Position numbers and translations under genes: made by a program. From NCBI GenBank assembly GCA_009774175.1, contig VSNG01000029.1, positions 1 to 47,521 of the forward strand: a stretch of DNA of 47,521 bases, in the 5' to 3' direction. Origin of the DNA: Lachnospiraceae bacterium. GTDB taxonomy: Bacteria > Bacillota > Clostridia > Lachnospirales > Lachnospiraceae. Positions 23,731 through 32,555 of this stretch are shown here, in pieces (the first letter of the stretch is position 1; each line of letters begins with the position of its first letter). The notes under the pieces were generated by a model, which searched no databases, was not told the origin of the DNA, and was given only the letters and a program-made list of their open reading frames with translations.

Positions 23731-25692
23731 TCAGACTATCTTTTCTATTAAAATACCGTCTCTGTATGCCTGCAGCAGCTCCTCCAGCTGATGAATGCTT
23801 TCCCGCAGCTCCGCACCGATATCCGTATCTGCAATCTTCTGCCGTCTGGCCGTGGTTTCCAGAATAAAGGAATCCGAAAAAATATCCGATTCATGCAAAA
23901 TAGCCGACTCCGTTGACTCAAAGGGCTCATGGGCCACCAGCCGCATCCCGTAGGAATTTACCACCAGCGTATATCCGGCGATTCCCGTCTTATCCTGATA
24001 GGCCTTGGAAAAACCGCCGTCTATAACCAACAGCTTTCCGCCGCATTTAATGGGCGTCTCTCCCTTTTTCCGCTCCACCGGCACATGACCGTTTACGATA
24101 TGGGAGCATTCTTCATTTAACCCGAACTCCTGCAAGATCCTGTTTACAACCATCTCGCTGTCAAGCAGTCTGTAATAGGCGTTTTTCGTTTCCACATGAA
24201 GCGCCTTATCCGTCACAAAATACCGCTCAAAGGTAGCCATTTTATCTTTGCCGAACACCGGGGAATTGGGACCGGCCCAGATATACCAGATAATATCCTG
24301 CCCCTTTAGTTTTTCCTGCAAATCATGGGCGTAATATCCCTTTCTCGCATAGTGCTCCAAAACATCGTAGAGCGCCTTGCCGCTGCACTCCTCCCCGTAA
24401 ACGTTGACCTTGTTGAAGTTCCCTTCCTCATCCATGGGTACGCAGCCGTGATAGAGCAGATTGGAATTGTAAACCTTGTACAGTCCGCCCTTGGAAAAGA
24501 GGAACCGCACATGCTTTTGCAGCTTCTCGCATTTGACAAAGGCCTGACGCAGACGCTCCATCACCTGCTCCTCCTCCGGCGTAAGCTCATAGGGTCTGTT
24601 CCTGTTTACGGTAGGGAAATCCACATCCTTCATGGGATAGGATACCCCGTCAAGCACAAGCGCCTTATTCTCATAATCAATATGCTCTAATAACAGCCGG
24701 TCCTGCATCCCAAACTCAGGCCGTCTCTTGATCAGCTGTCCCTCCAGCTTAAACTGTAAAACGGCGATGGCCTTATGCATCTTCATGTCCAGACTTAAAT
24801 CCTTGGTATCGTAATCCGTATTGTACTTGATGGCAAACGCCTCGCAGTCCGCATCCTTATATGCGTCCAGCGCAAAAGTGGCAAGCGGGATCAGATTGAT
24901 GCCGTAGCCTTCCTCCAGCGTGTCCAGATTTCCGTATCTGGCAGCCATGCGCACCACATTCGCAATGCAGGCCAGATGGCCGCTGGCAGCCCCCATCCAG
25001 ACAATGTCATGGTTGCCCCACTGTATGTCCACCGAATGATAACTGCAGAGCGTATCCAGAATGACATGAGGCCCGGGCCCCCTGTCAAAAATATCTCCGA
25101 CGATGTGCAGATGGTCAATGACCAGCCGCTGAATCAGATTGCTCAGGGCAACGATAAATTCCGGCGCCCTGCCGATACGGATAATGGTATGGATAATTTC
25201 GTTATAATAAGCTTCCTTGTCTTGTATCTCCGCCTTCTCCGTAATCAGCTCCTCTATTATGTAGGAAAAGTCTTTCGGCAGAGCCTTCCTTACCTTGGAA
25301 CGGGTATACTTTGAAGAAACCCGCTTCGTAATCTGTACAAGCCTGTGCAGGGTTATTTTATACCAGTCCTCTATGGACGCGTCATCCTCCTGCTGCATGA
25401 CAATATCCAGCTTCTCCTCGGGATAGTATATCAGCGTGGCCAGACTCTTTTTGTCCTTAATACTCAGGGTATTGCCAAACTCCTCGTCAATCTTTCGCCG
25501 CACCGACCCGGATCCGTTTTTCAGAATATGCTTAAACTGCTCATACTCCCCGTGGATATCCGTCATAAAATGTTCCGTGCCCTTGGGCAGATTCAGGATC
25601 GCCTGCAGATTGATAATCTCCGTGGATGCCGCCGCAATCGTGGGATACTGCTTCGCCAGACTTTTCAGGTATTTTAATTCCAAATCATCCAT
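23731..25692 (-). CDS. fbp: fructose-1,6-bisphosphatase, class III
   Basis: Gluconeogenic hydrolysis of fructose 1,6-bisphosphate to fructose 6-phosphate. About 653 residues, the usual class III size. The start at 25692 (MDDLELKYLKSLAKQYP) is chosen because GGAG lies 8 nt before it; ATGs at 25704 and 25728 are alternatives. It belongs to the calcineurin-like phosphoesterases: TDIHGEYEQF, VGDIFDRGPGP, WGNHDIVWMG and NGHVPVERKKGE carry the metal ligands. A large helical region is inserted between the metal motifs, as in Bacillus Fbp. The product acts in the cytosol. It lies 58 nt after dapB in the same direction and may be read with the dap genes. Confidence 0.95.
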   Translation of the reverse strand: MDDLELKYLKSLAKQYPTIAAASTEIINLQAILNLPKGTEHFMTDIHGEYEQFKHILKNGSGSVRRKIDEEFGNTLSIKDKKSLATLIYYPEEKLDIVMQQEDDASIEDWYKITLHRLVQITKRVSSKYTRSKVRKALPKDFSYIIEELITEKAEIQDKEAYYNEIIHTIIRIGRAPEFIVALSNLIQRLVIDHLHIVGDIFDRGPGPHVILDTLCSYHSVDIQWGNHDIVWMGAASGHLACIANVVRMAARYGNLDTLEEGYGINLIPLATFALDAYKDADCEAFAIKYNTDYDTKDLSLDMKMHKAIAVLQFKLEGQLIKRRPEFGMQDRLLLEHIDYENKALVLDGVSYPMKDVDFPTVNRNRPYELTPEEEQVMERLRQAFVKCEKLQKHVRFLFSKGGLYKVYNSNLLYHGCVPMDEEGNFNKVNVYGEECSGKALYDVLEHYARKGYYAHDLQEKLKGQDIIWYIWAGPNSPVFGKDKMATFERYFVTDKALHVETKNAYYRLLDSEMVVNRILQEFGLNEECSHIVNGHVPVERKKGETPIKCGGKLLVIDGGFSKAYQDKTGIAGYTLVVNSYGMRLVAHEPFESTESAILHESDIFSDSFILETTARRQKIADTDIGAELRESIHQLEELLQAYRDGILIEKIV

Positions 25693-25750
25693 CTGTTTCT
25701 CCATTCCGTTTTGCTGCCTTTTGCGCAAAACTCTAACTCAATGACAGAGT

Positions 25751-26506
25751 TTATCCAATCACATCCGCCATATCGTACATGCCTGCCGGTCTGCCCTTTA
25801 AAAACTTTGCCGCCTGAATGGCGCCCTTGCCAAACACCGCCTTGGAATATGCCCTGTGGGAGAAAGTGACCACCTCGTCCGCTCCCGCGAAAATGACATC
25901 GTGGTCGCCCACAATGGTGCCGCCTCTGACTGCGCTGATGCCGATCTCCTTTGCGTCCCGCTTCTGTCTGACCTGACTCCTGTCATAGACGTACTCATAG
26001 GCCCCGCCCATCTTTTCATTGATGGAATCCGCAAGCGCAAGCGCCGTACCGCTTGGCGCGTCCAGCTTCTGGTTGTGGTGCTTCTCCACAATCTCGATAT
26101 CAAAGCCGGCAGGAGCCAATGTCCCTGCCGCCTCTTTTAAAAGCTTTAACAGCATATTGATACCCAGAGACATATTTGCGGATTTTAAAACGGCTACCTC
26201 CCTGGACGCCGCCTCCGCCTTCTCAAGCTGGGCCTCCGAAAGCCCTGTGGTGCATAAGACGCAGGGGAGCTTTTTCTCCACACAGTAATCCAATAGGGCG
26301 TCCACCGCCGCTGCCACGGAAAAATCAATAACCGCGTCCGCCTCCGCCGTACAGTCCCTGATGGAGGAAAAAACGGGAAACAGGTTCTTCCCCTCATCTC
26401 TGGCGTCCACACCCGCCACAATCTCTATCTCCTCATCCGCCGCAATCAGGCCTGCGATGGTCTGCCCCATTTTGCCGTTGCAGCCGTGCATAATCACTTT
26501 TACCAT
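25751..26506 (-). CDS. dapB: 4-hydroxy-tetrahydrodipicolinate reductase
   Basis: Second committed enzyme of the diaminopimelate/lysine branch, reducing the DapA product with NAD(P)H. 251 residues, the normal length. The N-terminal Rossmann fold has VIMHGCNGKMGQTIAGL and VVAGVDAR-like sequence (IVAGVDARDEG). CTTGLSEAQL precedes the catalytic region, EKHHNQKLDAPSGTA, which carries the conserved histidines and lysine. SAVRGGTIVGDHDVIFAG closes the substrate domain. It lies 83 nt downstream of dapA and is probably under the same lysine riboswitch. The gene is intact with a suitable ribosome site (GAGGAGA). Confidence 0.96.
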   Translation of the reverse strand: MVKVIMHGCNGKMGQTIAGLIAADEEIEIVAGVDARDEGKNLFPVFSSIRDCTAEADAVIDFSVAAAVDALLDYCVEKKLPCVLCTTGLSEAQLEKAEAASREVAVLKSANMSLGINMLLKLLKEAAGTLAPAGFDIEIVEKHHNQKLDAPSGTALALADSINEKMGGAYEYVYDRSQVRQKRDAKEIGISAVRGGTIVGDHDVIFAGADEVVTFSHRAYSKAVFGKGAIQAAKFLKGRPAGMYDMADVIG

Positions 26507-26589
26507 TCTTTCTTCTCCTCTCCCTGGATCATGAAAATCTGCCCTTATGATGAAAATATCTGCCGAGGCGCTTCCCCGGCAGACGTCTT

Positions 26590-27474
26590 CTATAAAATTC
26601 CGTAATCCTGCATGGCTTTTTTGAGCCGTTCCACATTCTGGGGCTCCATTTCAGACAAAGGCATATGTAAGATCCCCGCTTCTTTGCCCATCAGATTTAA
26701 AGCCGCCTTCACCGGGATCGGATTCACCTCGCTAAAAAGCGCGCCGCACAGCTCAATGGCACGAAGCTGTTCCTTTCTGCTGCCTTCCAGATCCCCATCG
26801 AAAAACTTCTGACAAATCTCATGGGTCTGCCTCGGCGCCACATTGGAAAGAACCGAAATCACGCCTATACCGCCAAGCGAAAGAATGGGCACAATCTGGT
26901 CGTCGTTGCCGGAATACAGGTCTATCTTATCTCCTGCCAGAGACATCAGCTTGGCAATCTGGGAAATATCTCCGCTTGCCTCCTTGATCCCGACTATATT
27001 TTCCACCTCCGTGCACAGTCTTGCCGCCGTCTGGGGCTGAATATTACAGCCTGTGCGGCTGGGCACGTTGTAGAGAATAATGGGCAACTTTACGGCATCG
27101 GCAACTGTCTTGAAATGTGCATACAGCCCGTTCTGGGTCGCTTTATTATAGTAAGGCGTCACTAAAAGCAGACCGTCCACACCGTACTTTTCCGCTTCCG
27201 TGGAGAGGTAAACCGCCGTCTTCGTACAGTTCGATCCGGTTCCTGCCACCACAGGAACCCGGCCCTTCACCGTCTCAGCACAGAAGCGGATCAGATCCAA
27301 ATGCTCCTCATGCGTCAGTGTTGCGGATTCTCCTGTCGTCCCGCATACAATAATGGCGTCCGTCCCGCCTGCAATCTGGAACTCCACAAGCTCTGCAAAT
27401 TTCTCATAATTGATACTGCCGTCTTCATGAAACGGAGTCACAATCGCCACACCTGCACCCTTAAAAATTGCCAT
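26590..27474 (-). CDS. dapA: 4-hydroxy-tetrahydrodipicolinate synthase
   Basis: Condenses pyruvate with aspartate semialdehyde. The start at 27474 (MAIFKGAGVAIVTPFHEDGS) follows GAGGAGA; the frame extends back to 27522 but that part is the riboswitch expression platform and is not coding. 294 residues. Active-site features are GTTGESATL (Thr pair), the tyrosine in IILYNVPSRTGCN and the Schiff-base lysine in VGIKEASGD. TIM barrel throughout. First gene of the dapA-dapB unit, preceded by a strong promoter and a lysine riboswitch, so expression should fall when lysine is plentiful. Confidence 0.97.
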   Translation of the reverse strand: MAIFKGAGVAIVTPFHEDGSINYEKFAELVEFQIAGGTDAIIVCGTTGESATLTHEEHLDLIRFCAETVKGRVPVVAGTGSNCTKTAVYLSTEAEKYGVDGLLLVTPYYNKATQNGLYAHFKTVADAVKLPIILYNVPSRTGCNIQPQTAARLCTEVENIVGIKEASGDISQIAKLMSLAGDKIDLYSGNDDQIVPILSLGGIGVISVLSNVAPRQTHEICQKFFDGDLEGSRKEQLRAIELCGALFSEVNPIPVKAALNLMGKEAGILHMPLSEMEPQNVERLKKAMQDYGIL

Positions 27475-27503
27475 AATATTCTCCTCTCTGACTTTGCATA
27501 CAT

Positions 27504-27536
27504 ACAAGAAAGCTGACCGCACAGGGTCAGCTCCAC
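27504..27536 (-). terminator. attenuator hairpin of the lysine riboswitch
   Basis: On the minus strand GGAGCTGACC pairs with GGTCAGCTTT around CTGTGC, followed by TTTCTTGT. It lies between the aptamer and the dapA ribosome site, where an expression platform is expected. The T tract is imperfect. Confidence 0.65.
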
Positions 27537-27557
27537 AAATCTACTGTTTCTGTTCCG

Positions 27558-27720
27558 GATAGCGCCCCATCGTACCGATGACAGTCATACAGCTCTTAAC
27601 TGCATGCCCAAGGTAAAAACGTTCAGGCCGCCTTTCCTTTCGGCGTCTTTTCCTTTCCGGGCATATCGTCTGCGCCTGCCGCATCCATACCCCTACTGAT
27701 AAAAAACGCAACCTCTATCA
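27558..27720 (-). ncRNA. lysine riboswitch (L-box) upstream of dapA
   Basis: Read on the minus strand, the element opens GATAGAGGTTGCG and closes GGGGCGCTATC, so GATAG pairs with CTATC as P1. Inside are AGTAGGGGTATGGATG-type sequence, AAAGACGCCGAAAGG, which matches the conserved CGCCGAAG-type core, and GGGCATGCAGTTAAGAGC then TGTATGACTGTCATCGG, matching the conserved GGCTGTCA end. The order fits the five-helix L-box aptamer. It lies between a strong promoter and an attenuator hairpin before dapA. Lysine binding should favour termination. Confidence 0.85.
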
Positions 27721-27741
27721 AAACTCTATAATGTTAAACCA

Positions 27742-27770
27742 ATCATAGCATCCGCTTTCTTTTCTGTCAA
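27742..27770 (-). promoter_or_regulatory. sigma-A promoter of the dapA-dapB unit
   Basis: Minus-strand TTGACA (27770-27765), a 17-nt spacer and TATGAT (27747-27742). The start would lie near 27735, about 15 nt before the riboswitch P1. The -35 box overlaps the end of the corrinoid adenosyltransferase gene. Confidence 0.85.
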
Positions 27771-28267
27771 TCCCATATCTTAAAATGCATGGTTTCCACT
27801 TTTGTCACCTGATCCGCCAGCGCACAGACCTTATCATTTAGGGCAATGCCCGTCATGATAATTTCCATTTCATCCGGCTTTCCCGCAAGAAGCGCCTTAA
27901 GCTCCTCCACCGTAATTATGCCGTTGTCGATAAGCCCCAGCACCTCATCCAGAATGAGCAGGGAGCATTCGCCGGTGTTCAGAATTTTCCTAGCAAAATT
28001 CAGACCGTTTTTAATGTTCCGGCTCTCCTCCGCCTTGCACTCATCGGTCAGCTGTGAAAAATCTTCCTCCGACTTCTCAAAACGGAATATCTTAATCTCC
28101 GGTTCCAGCCGCTTTAAAAACTCTGATTCCGTCAGTCCTCGTCCTTTTAAAAACTGTATTATGACGACATATTCCCCTTCGCAGGCCTTCTGGATCGCGC
28201 GTCCCAAAGCCGCCGGTGATTTTCCATGGCCTTCTCCGCTAAAGATCTGAATCCTTCCCTTTTCCAT
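27767..28267 (-). CDS. cob(I)yrinic acid a,c-diamide adenosyltransferase (CobA/BtuR/CobO)
   Basis: Transfers the adenosyl group of ATP to reduced corrinoid, forming coenzyme B12-type cofactors. The preferred start at 28267 (MEKGRIQIFSGEGHGKSPAA) follows a G-rich site; the ATG at 28282 is possible. 166 residues. P-loop GEGHGKSPAALGRA (about 11-24), QFLKGRG, then SLLILDEVLGLIDNG and EIIMTGIAL, all typical of CobA/BtuR. No other cobalamin genes are adjacent, so it may serve corrinoid salvage. It has its own promoter (28374-28402). Confidence 0.88.
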   Translation of the reverse strand: MEKGRIQIFSGEGHGKSPAALGRAIQKACEGEYVVIIQFLKGRGLTESEFLKRLEPEIKIFRFEKSEEDFSQLTDECKAEESRNIKNGLNFARKILNTGECSLLILDEVLGLIDNGIITVEELKALLAGKPDEMEIIMTGIALNDKVCALADQVTKVETMHFKIWD

Positions 28268-28373
28268 CCCCGCACCCCGCATTTCAATAGTAAATCCTTC
28301 GCAGCCTGAAAAATGATCAGACGGCTGCCCTTTTTCCTCTTATGTCTGCGTACCGCTCACTGCCATCGCGAAC

Positions 28374-28402
28374 ATCATAGCACAATACCTGCGGGGATGC
28401 AA
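28374..28402 (-). promoter_or_regulatory. promoter of the corrinoid adenosyltransferase gene
   Basis: Minus-strand TTGCAT (28402-28397), a 17-nt spacer and TATGAT (28379-28374). A GCAGCC/GGCTGC hairpin lies in the leader at about 28301-28328. It is too short to be a cobalamin riboswitch. Confidence 0.6.
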
Positions 28403-28405
28403 GCC

Positions 28406-29038
28406 TCACTCATCCTCCACAAGTTCCAGCTTGCTCACCGAAACCTCATAGGCAATCCTTCTCTCCAGCTGTTCCTCCGACAATTTCTTCATATATTCGC
28501 GGCTCTGAATCCTGCCCCAGATCGCGCACCGGCTTCCCACCTCAAAATTGCTGGCAAATCTGGCGTTCCGTCCCCAGCAGATACAGGGTATGTAATCCGA
28601 TTTCCCGTAAGGCCTGTTTACCGCCAGAAGCAGATCCGCGATCTCTCTTCCCAGCGGCGTCTTGCGGTAGATCGGCGCTTTGCAGATATATCCGTCTAAA
28701 AAAATCTGATTTGTCCTGGAGCCCTCCCCGATCTCGTCCACAAACTCAATCTCACGGGCAAAAACGGACAATACCAGCTTGTTTTTTCTCTCCTCATGTC
28801 TGTTGTAAGAGCGAAACTGACCTGTAATGCAGATCTTCAGGCCTTTATAATCCTCATTCACATCAATCAGTCGTTCCGACACCATTACCGGTATAATATC
28901 CGTCGATTCGCTAAGCCGGTCCACACTGATATCCACCATGTAAAAGCCCTCTCCAAAAATCTCGTGGCTGAAGGTAAAATCGCTCACAATCTCCCCCATC
29001 ACCGCCACCTGGTTGTTTTCAATTACCTTATCCGTCAT
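28406..29038 (-). CDS. single-stranded DNA-binding protein with two OB folds
   Basis: A 210-residue protein starting at 29038 (MTDKVIENNQVAVMGEIVSD), with GGAGG about 7 nt upstream. Two SSB-like OB domains are visible. The first, about 8-105, has NNQVAVMGEIVS, DIIPVMVSERLID and LKICITGQFRSYNR. The second, about 112-205, has NQIFLDGYICKAPIYRKTPL, LLLAVNRPYGKSDYIPCICW and RCAIWGRIQSREY. The second half looks more like canonical SSB, with the aromatic CICWGRNARFA strand. There is no acidic DDDIPF-type tip; the end is LELVEDE. Probably an accessory SSB of Clostridia rather than the main replication SSB. Confidence 0.82.
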   Translation of the reverse strand: MTDKVIENNQVAVMGEIVSDFTFSHEIFGEGFYMVDISVDRLSESTDIIPVMVSERLIDVNEDYKGLKICITGQFRSYNRHEERKNKLVLSVFAREIEFVDEIGEGSRTNQIFLDGYICKAPIYRKTPLGREIADLLLAVNRPYGKSDYIPCICWGRNARFASNFEVGSRCAIWGRIQSREYMKKLSEEQLERRIAYEVSVSKLELVEDE

Positions 29039-29189
29039 GTTTTCCTCCATTCTGCTCAAGTATTTCAACGCCGTATCTTTTTCTGGCCCTGAACTGTTAT
29101 TGTATTATCAATATATAAGATATGGAGGGAAAATAGAACTGTCAGGGGTCGCGCAGAAAACGCCGGATGGCTTAAAATCCCCGCTCCCC

Positions 29190-29218
29190 TTGCCAGAACC
29201 CCATACAAGTGATATAAT
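29190..29218 (+). promoter_or_regulatory. promoter of the bipA/typA gene
   Basis: TTGCCA at 29190-29195, a 17-nt spacer and TATAAT at 29213-29218. It lies 31 nt before the BipA start codon, which supports that start over the longer frame from 29013. Confidence 0.8.
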
Positions 29219-29249
29219 CGTCGCAGACTTTAGAAAGGCACGGTACAAC

Positions 29250-31091
29250 ATGAAAGAAACAAGAGAAGATGTAAGAAATATAGCGATTATCGCCCATGTA
29301 GACCACGGCAAAACCACACTGGTGGACGAGCTGTTAAAGCAGAGCGGCGTTTTCAGGGAAAATCAGGAAGTGGCGGAACGGGTCATGGACTCAGGCGACA
29401 TTGAAAAGGAGCGCGGTATTACGATTCTTTCCAAAAACACCGCCGTCACCTACAGAGGAATCAAAATCAACATCATCGACACACCCGGCCACGCCGATTT
29501 CGGCGGCGAGGTAGAGCGGGTTCTCAAAATGGTGGACGGCGTGGTTCTTGTGGTAGATGCCTTTGAAGGCCCCATGCCCCAGACAAAATTTGTATTGAAA
29601 AAGGCGCTGGAATTAAATCTTTCCGTAATCGTCTGCATCAACAAATGCGACCGGCCCGAAGCAAGGCCCATTCAGGTTGTGGATGAAGTGCTGGAGCTTT
29701 TTATGGATCTGGACGCCAACGACGAACAGCTTGACTGTCCTTTCGTCTATGCCTCTGCAAAAACCGGCACGGCCACCACACAGCTTACCGTCAAGGGAAA
29801 AGACATGACCCCTCTCTTTGACACCATTATTGATCACATTCCCGCGCCTCAGGGAGATCCCGACGCAGGCACCCAGGTTTTGATCAGCACCATCGACTAT
29901 AACGAATACGTGGGCCGCATCGGCGTGGGTAAGGTGGACAACGGCAGCGTCAGGGTCAATCAGGAAGTGGTCATTGTAAACCACCACGACCCCGACAAGC
30001 TGAAAAAGGTAAAGATCAGCAAGCTGTACGAATACGACGGCTTAAATAAGGTAGAAGTAAAGGAAGCGAATATCGGCGCCATTGTGGCGATCTCCGGCAT
30101 TGCGGACATCCATATCGGGGACACCCTCTGTTCCCCCGACAATCCGCAGCCCATTCCTTTCCAGAAAATTTCGGAGCCCACAATTGCCATGCACTTTATC
30201 ATCAACGATTCCCCCCTTGCGGGCAAGGAAGGCAAGTATGTCACCAGCCGCCATATCCGCGACCGTCTTTTTAAGGAATTAAACACCGACGTATCCCTGC
30301 GGGTGGAGGAAACCGACACGACGGAAGCCTTCAAGGTATCCGGCCGCGGCGAACTGCATCTGTCCGTGCTGATTGAAAATATGCGCAGGGAAGGTTACGA
30401 ATTTGCGGTAAGCAAAGCGGAAGTGCTTTACAAAACAGATGAAAACGGCAAAAAAACAGAACCTATGGAGTTGTGCTATGTGGACGTGCCGGAAGAATTT
30501 TCCGGAACTGTCATTGAGAAACTGAGCCAACGGAAGGGCGAGTTGAAAAATATGGGCATGGCCTCCGGCGGCTATACGCGTCTGGAGTTTTCCATCCCTT
30601 CGCGGGGACTGATCGGCTACCGCGGCGAGTTTTTGACGGACACCAAAGGCAACGGTATCATGAACACCATTTTTGACGGCTACGGCCCCTACAAGGGAGA
30701 TATCCAGTACCGCAAACAGGGTTCCCTGATCGCCTTCGAGGCGGGCGAAGCCATCACCTACGGCCTTTACAACGCGCAGGAGCGGGGCACATTGTTTATC
30801 GGCCCCGGCGAGAAGGTTTACTCCGGCATGGTAGTCGGACAGAACGGACGCGGGGAAGACATCGAGTTAAATGTGTGCAAGAAAAAACAGCTCACCAATA
30901 CCCGTTCTTCCAGCGCAGACGAAGCGCTGCGCCTCACGCCGCCAAAGGTTTTAAGTCTGGAACAGGCGCTGGAATTTATTGATACCGACGAACTGCTGGA
31001 GGTAACGCCAAAAAGCCTCAGAATCCGCAAGAAAATTCTGGATCCGACGTTACGAAAGCGGGCTGCGATTTCCGCAGCGGCAAAGAAATAA
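29250..31091 (+). CDS. typA: translational GTPase BipA/TypA
   Basis: Ribosome-associated GTPase involved in 50S assembly and stress adaptation. The start at 29250 (MKETREDVRNIAIIAHVDHG) is fixed by the promoter at 29190-29218; the frame is open further back to 29013 but that part precedes transcription. 613 residues, standard for BipA. G motifs: AHVDHGKTT (G1), ERGITI (G2), DTPGHADFGGEVE (G3), NKCD (G4) and SAKTG (G5). Domain II, the EF-G-like domains III and V (ESRGELHLS-type GRGELHLSVLIENM; SIPSRGLIGYRGEF) and the BipA-specific C-terminal domain (NVCKKKQLTNTRSSSADEAL) follow. Intact and monocistronic, convergent with mgtE. Confidence 0.96.
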   Translation: MKETREDVRNIAIIAHVDHGKTTLVDELLKQSGVFRENQEVAERVMDSGDIEKERGITILSKNTAVTYRGIKINIIDTPGHADFGGEVERVLKMVDGVVLVVDAFEGPMPQTKFVLKKALELNLSVIVCINKCDRPEARPIQVVDEVLELFMDLDANDEQLDCPFVYASAKTGTATTQLTVKGKDMTPLFDTIIDHIPAPQGDPDAGTQVLISTIDYNEYVGRIGVGKVDNGSVRVNQEVVIVNHHDPDKLKKVKISKLYEYDGLNKVEVKEANIGAIVAISGIADIHIGDTLCSPDNPQPIPFQKISEPTIAMHFIINDSPLAGKEGKYVTSRHIRDRLFKELNTDVSLRVEETDTTEAFKVSGRGELHLSVLIENMRREGYEFAVSKAEVLYKTDENGKKTEPMELCYVDVPEEFSGTVIEKLSQRKGELKNMGMASGGYTRLEFSIPSRGLIGYRGEFLTDTKGNGIMNTIFDGYGPYKGDIQYRKQGSLIAFEAGEAITYGLYNAQERGTLFIGPGEKVYSGMVVGQNGRGEDIELNVCKKKQLTNTRSSSADEALRLTPPKVLSLEQALEFIDTDELLEVTPKSLRIRKKILDPTLRKRAAISAAAKK

Positions 31092-32504
31092 TCAAATGTT
31101 TAACACAAGTTCCGCCACGCGGAAATAAATAAGCAAAGATATCGCATCTACAATCGTTGTGATAAACGGGCTTGCCATTACTGCCGGGTCAAGCCCGATT
31201 TTTTTTGCAATCATGGGCAGGGTCGATCCCACCATCTTCGCCACGATCACAGCCATCAGCAGGGTGATGCAGACCACCAGCGCCACCCGAACGCTCACCT
31301 GGTCAAAGAGCATCAGTCTGCCAAAGTTACAGACGGACAGCGTAAGGCCGCACAAAAGCGCCGTCCTGATCTCTTTCCAGATCACGCGGCTCCAGTCCCT
31401 GAATTCTATCTCATCCAGCGAAATACCGCGGATGATAATGGCGGAGGCCTGTCCGCCCGCATTTCCTCCCGTATCCATGAGCATGGGAATAAAGGCCGTC
31501 AGCACTACATATCTGCTCAGTTCATTTTCAAAGGAAGTGATGATGCTCCCTGTAAAGGTCGCGGAAATCATCAAAAGCAAAAGCCACGGAATCCTCTTTT
31601 TAAAGGCGTCGAATACCGTCATTTTCAGATAGGGCTTATCGGAAGGCATCACAGCCGCCATCTTCTCGATATCCTCCGTGGTCTCCTCCTCCAGAATGTC
31701 CACCACGTCGTCCACGGTGATGATTCCCACAAGCCTGTCCTCGTTATCCACCACCGGCATGGCGGTAAATTCATATTTTTTAAACTGTCTGGCAACTTCC
31801 TCCTGATCCATCTGGGTATGGATGGCAATCACGTTTCTGTGCATGATGTCGCCTATGATGGCGTCCGGCTCGCTCAGAAGCAGATAGCGCAGAGCCACGG
31901 TGCCCACGAGGGTGCGCGTATTGTCCAGCACATAGCAGATATTGATGGTCTCGCTGTCCACACCCACCTTCCTGATCCGCTGTATGGCCTCCGCCACGGT
32001 CTGGTGCTCCTTCAGATCCATATACTCCACCGTCATGACGCTGCCCGCAGAGTCCTCCGGATAGCGCATCAGGTGATTAATTGCCTTTCTCGTGTCCGCG
32101 CTGGTATTGGCAATCAGACGCTTTACCACATTGGCAGGCATCTCCTCCATCAGCTCCTTGGCGTCATCGGACATCATGTTATCAATGATACGGCCCGCAT
32201 CCTTATCCGACAGGGATGTGATAACGGACTGCTGCTGGTCGATCTCCAGATAGGAAAAAACGTCCGCCGCCTTATCCTTTGGCAGAATGCGAAAAATCTT
32301 TATGACTTCCTCCTCTTCCATCTCCTCCAGATAATCCGCGATATCTGCATCGTTTAACTCGGTAATAACCTGTCTGAGTCTGGTATAATGCCCCTTTCCA
32401 AGCAGTTCCCTGATCTGTTCCACGCCAAAATCAGCATAGTCATTGTAGTCCAGAACGTTCTTTGTCTCCTCAACCGCCGCTTCCGCTTTTCTGTTCTCTT
32501 CCAT
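31092..32504 (-). CDS. mgtE: magnesium transporter MgtE
   Basis: Mg2+-gated channel of the inner membrane, 470 residues. The N domain (about 25-140) has AADVFSYLEIDQQQSVITSL and LMEEMPANVVKRLI. Two CBS domains (about 145-275) include GSVMTVEYMDL and PVVDNEDRLVGIITVDDVVD, then the plug helix EEETTEDIEKMAAVMP. Five membrane helices follow, with the signature FIPMLMDTGGNAGGQASAII and the pore motif LGLDPAVMASPF-type IGLDPAVMASPFITTIVDA. Intracellular Mg2+ binding to the N and CBS domains closes the pore in studied members. No M-box aptamer is seen upstream; only 51 nt separate it from yigZ, so the two are probably cotranscribed. Confidence 0.95.
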   Translation of the reverse strand: MEENRKAEAAVEETKNVLDYNDYADFGVEQIRELLGKGHYTRLRQVITELNDADIADYLEEMEEEEVIKIFRILPKDKAADVFSYLEIDQQQSVITSLSDKDAGRIIDNMMSDDAKELMEEMPANVVKRLIANTSADTRKAINHLMRYPEDSAGSVMTVEYMDLKEHQTVAEAIQRIRKVGVDSETINICYVLDNTRTLVGTVALRYLLLSEPDAIIGDIMHRNVIAIHTQMDQEEVARQFKKYEFTAMPVVDNEDRLVGIITVDDVVDILEEETTEDIEKMAAVMPSDKPYLKMTVFDAFKKRIPWLLLLMISATFTGSIITSFENELSRYVVLTAFIPMLMDTGGNAGGQASAIIIRGISLDEIEFRDWSRVIWKEIRTALLCGLTLSVCNFGRLMLFDQVSVRVALVVCITLLMAVIVAKMVGSTLPMIAKKIGLDPAVMASPFITTIVDAISLLIYFRVAELVLNI

Positions 32505-32555
32505 TTCACGCCGCCTTTCCGCACGGTAAAAGCGCTTCCCGGCAGGCGTCCCCTG

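Noticed and set aside
28283..28405. Cobalamin riboswitch before the corrinoid adenosyltransferase
   Set aside because: The leader is too short and has no B12-box-like GCCACTG sequence; only a simple hairpin is visible.
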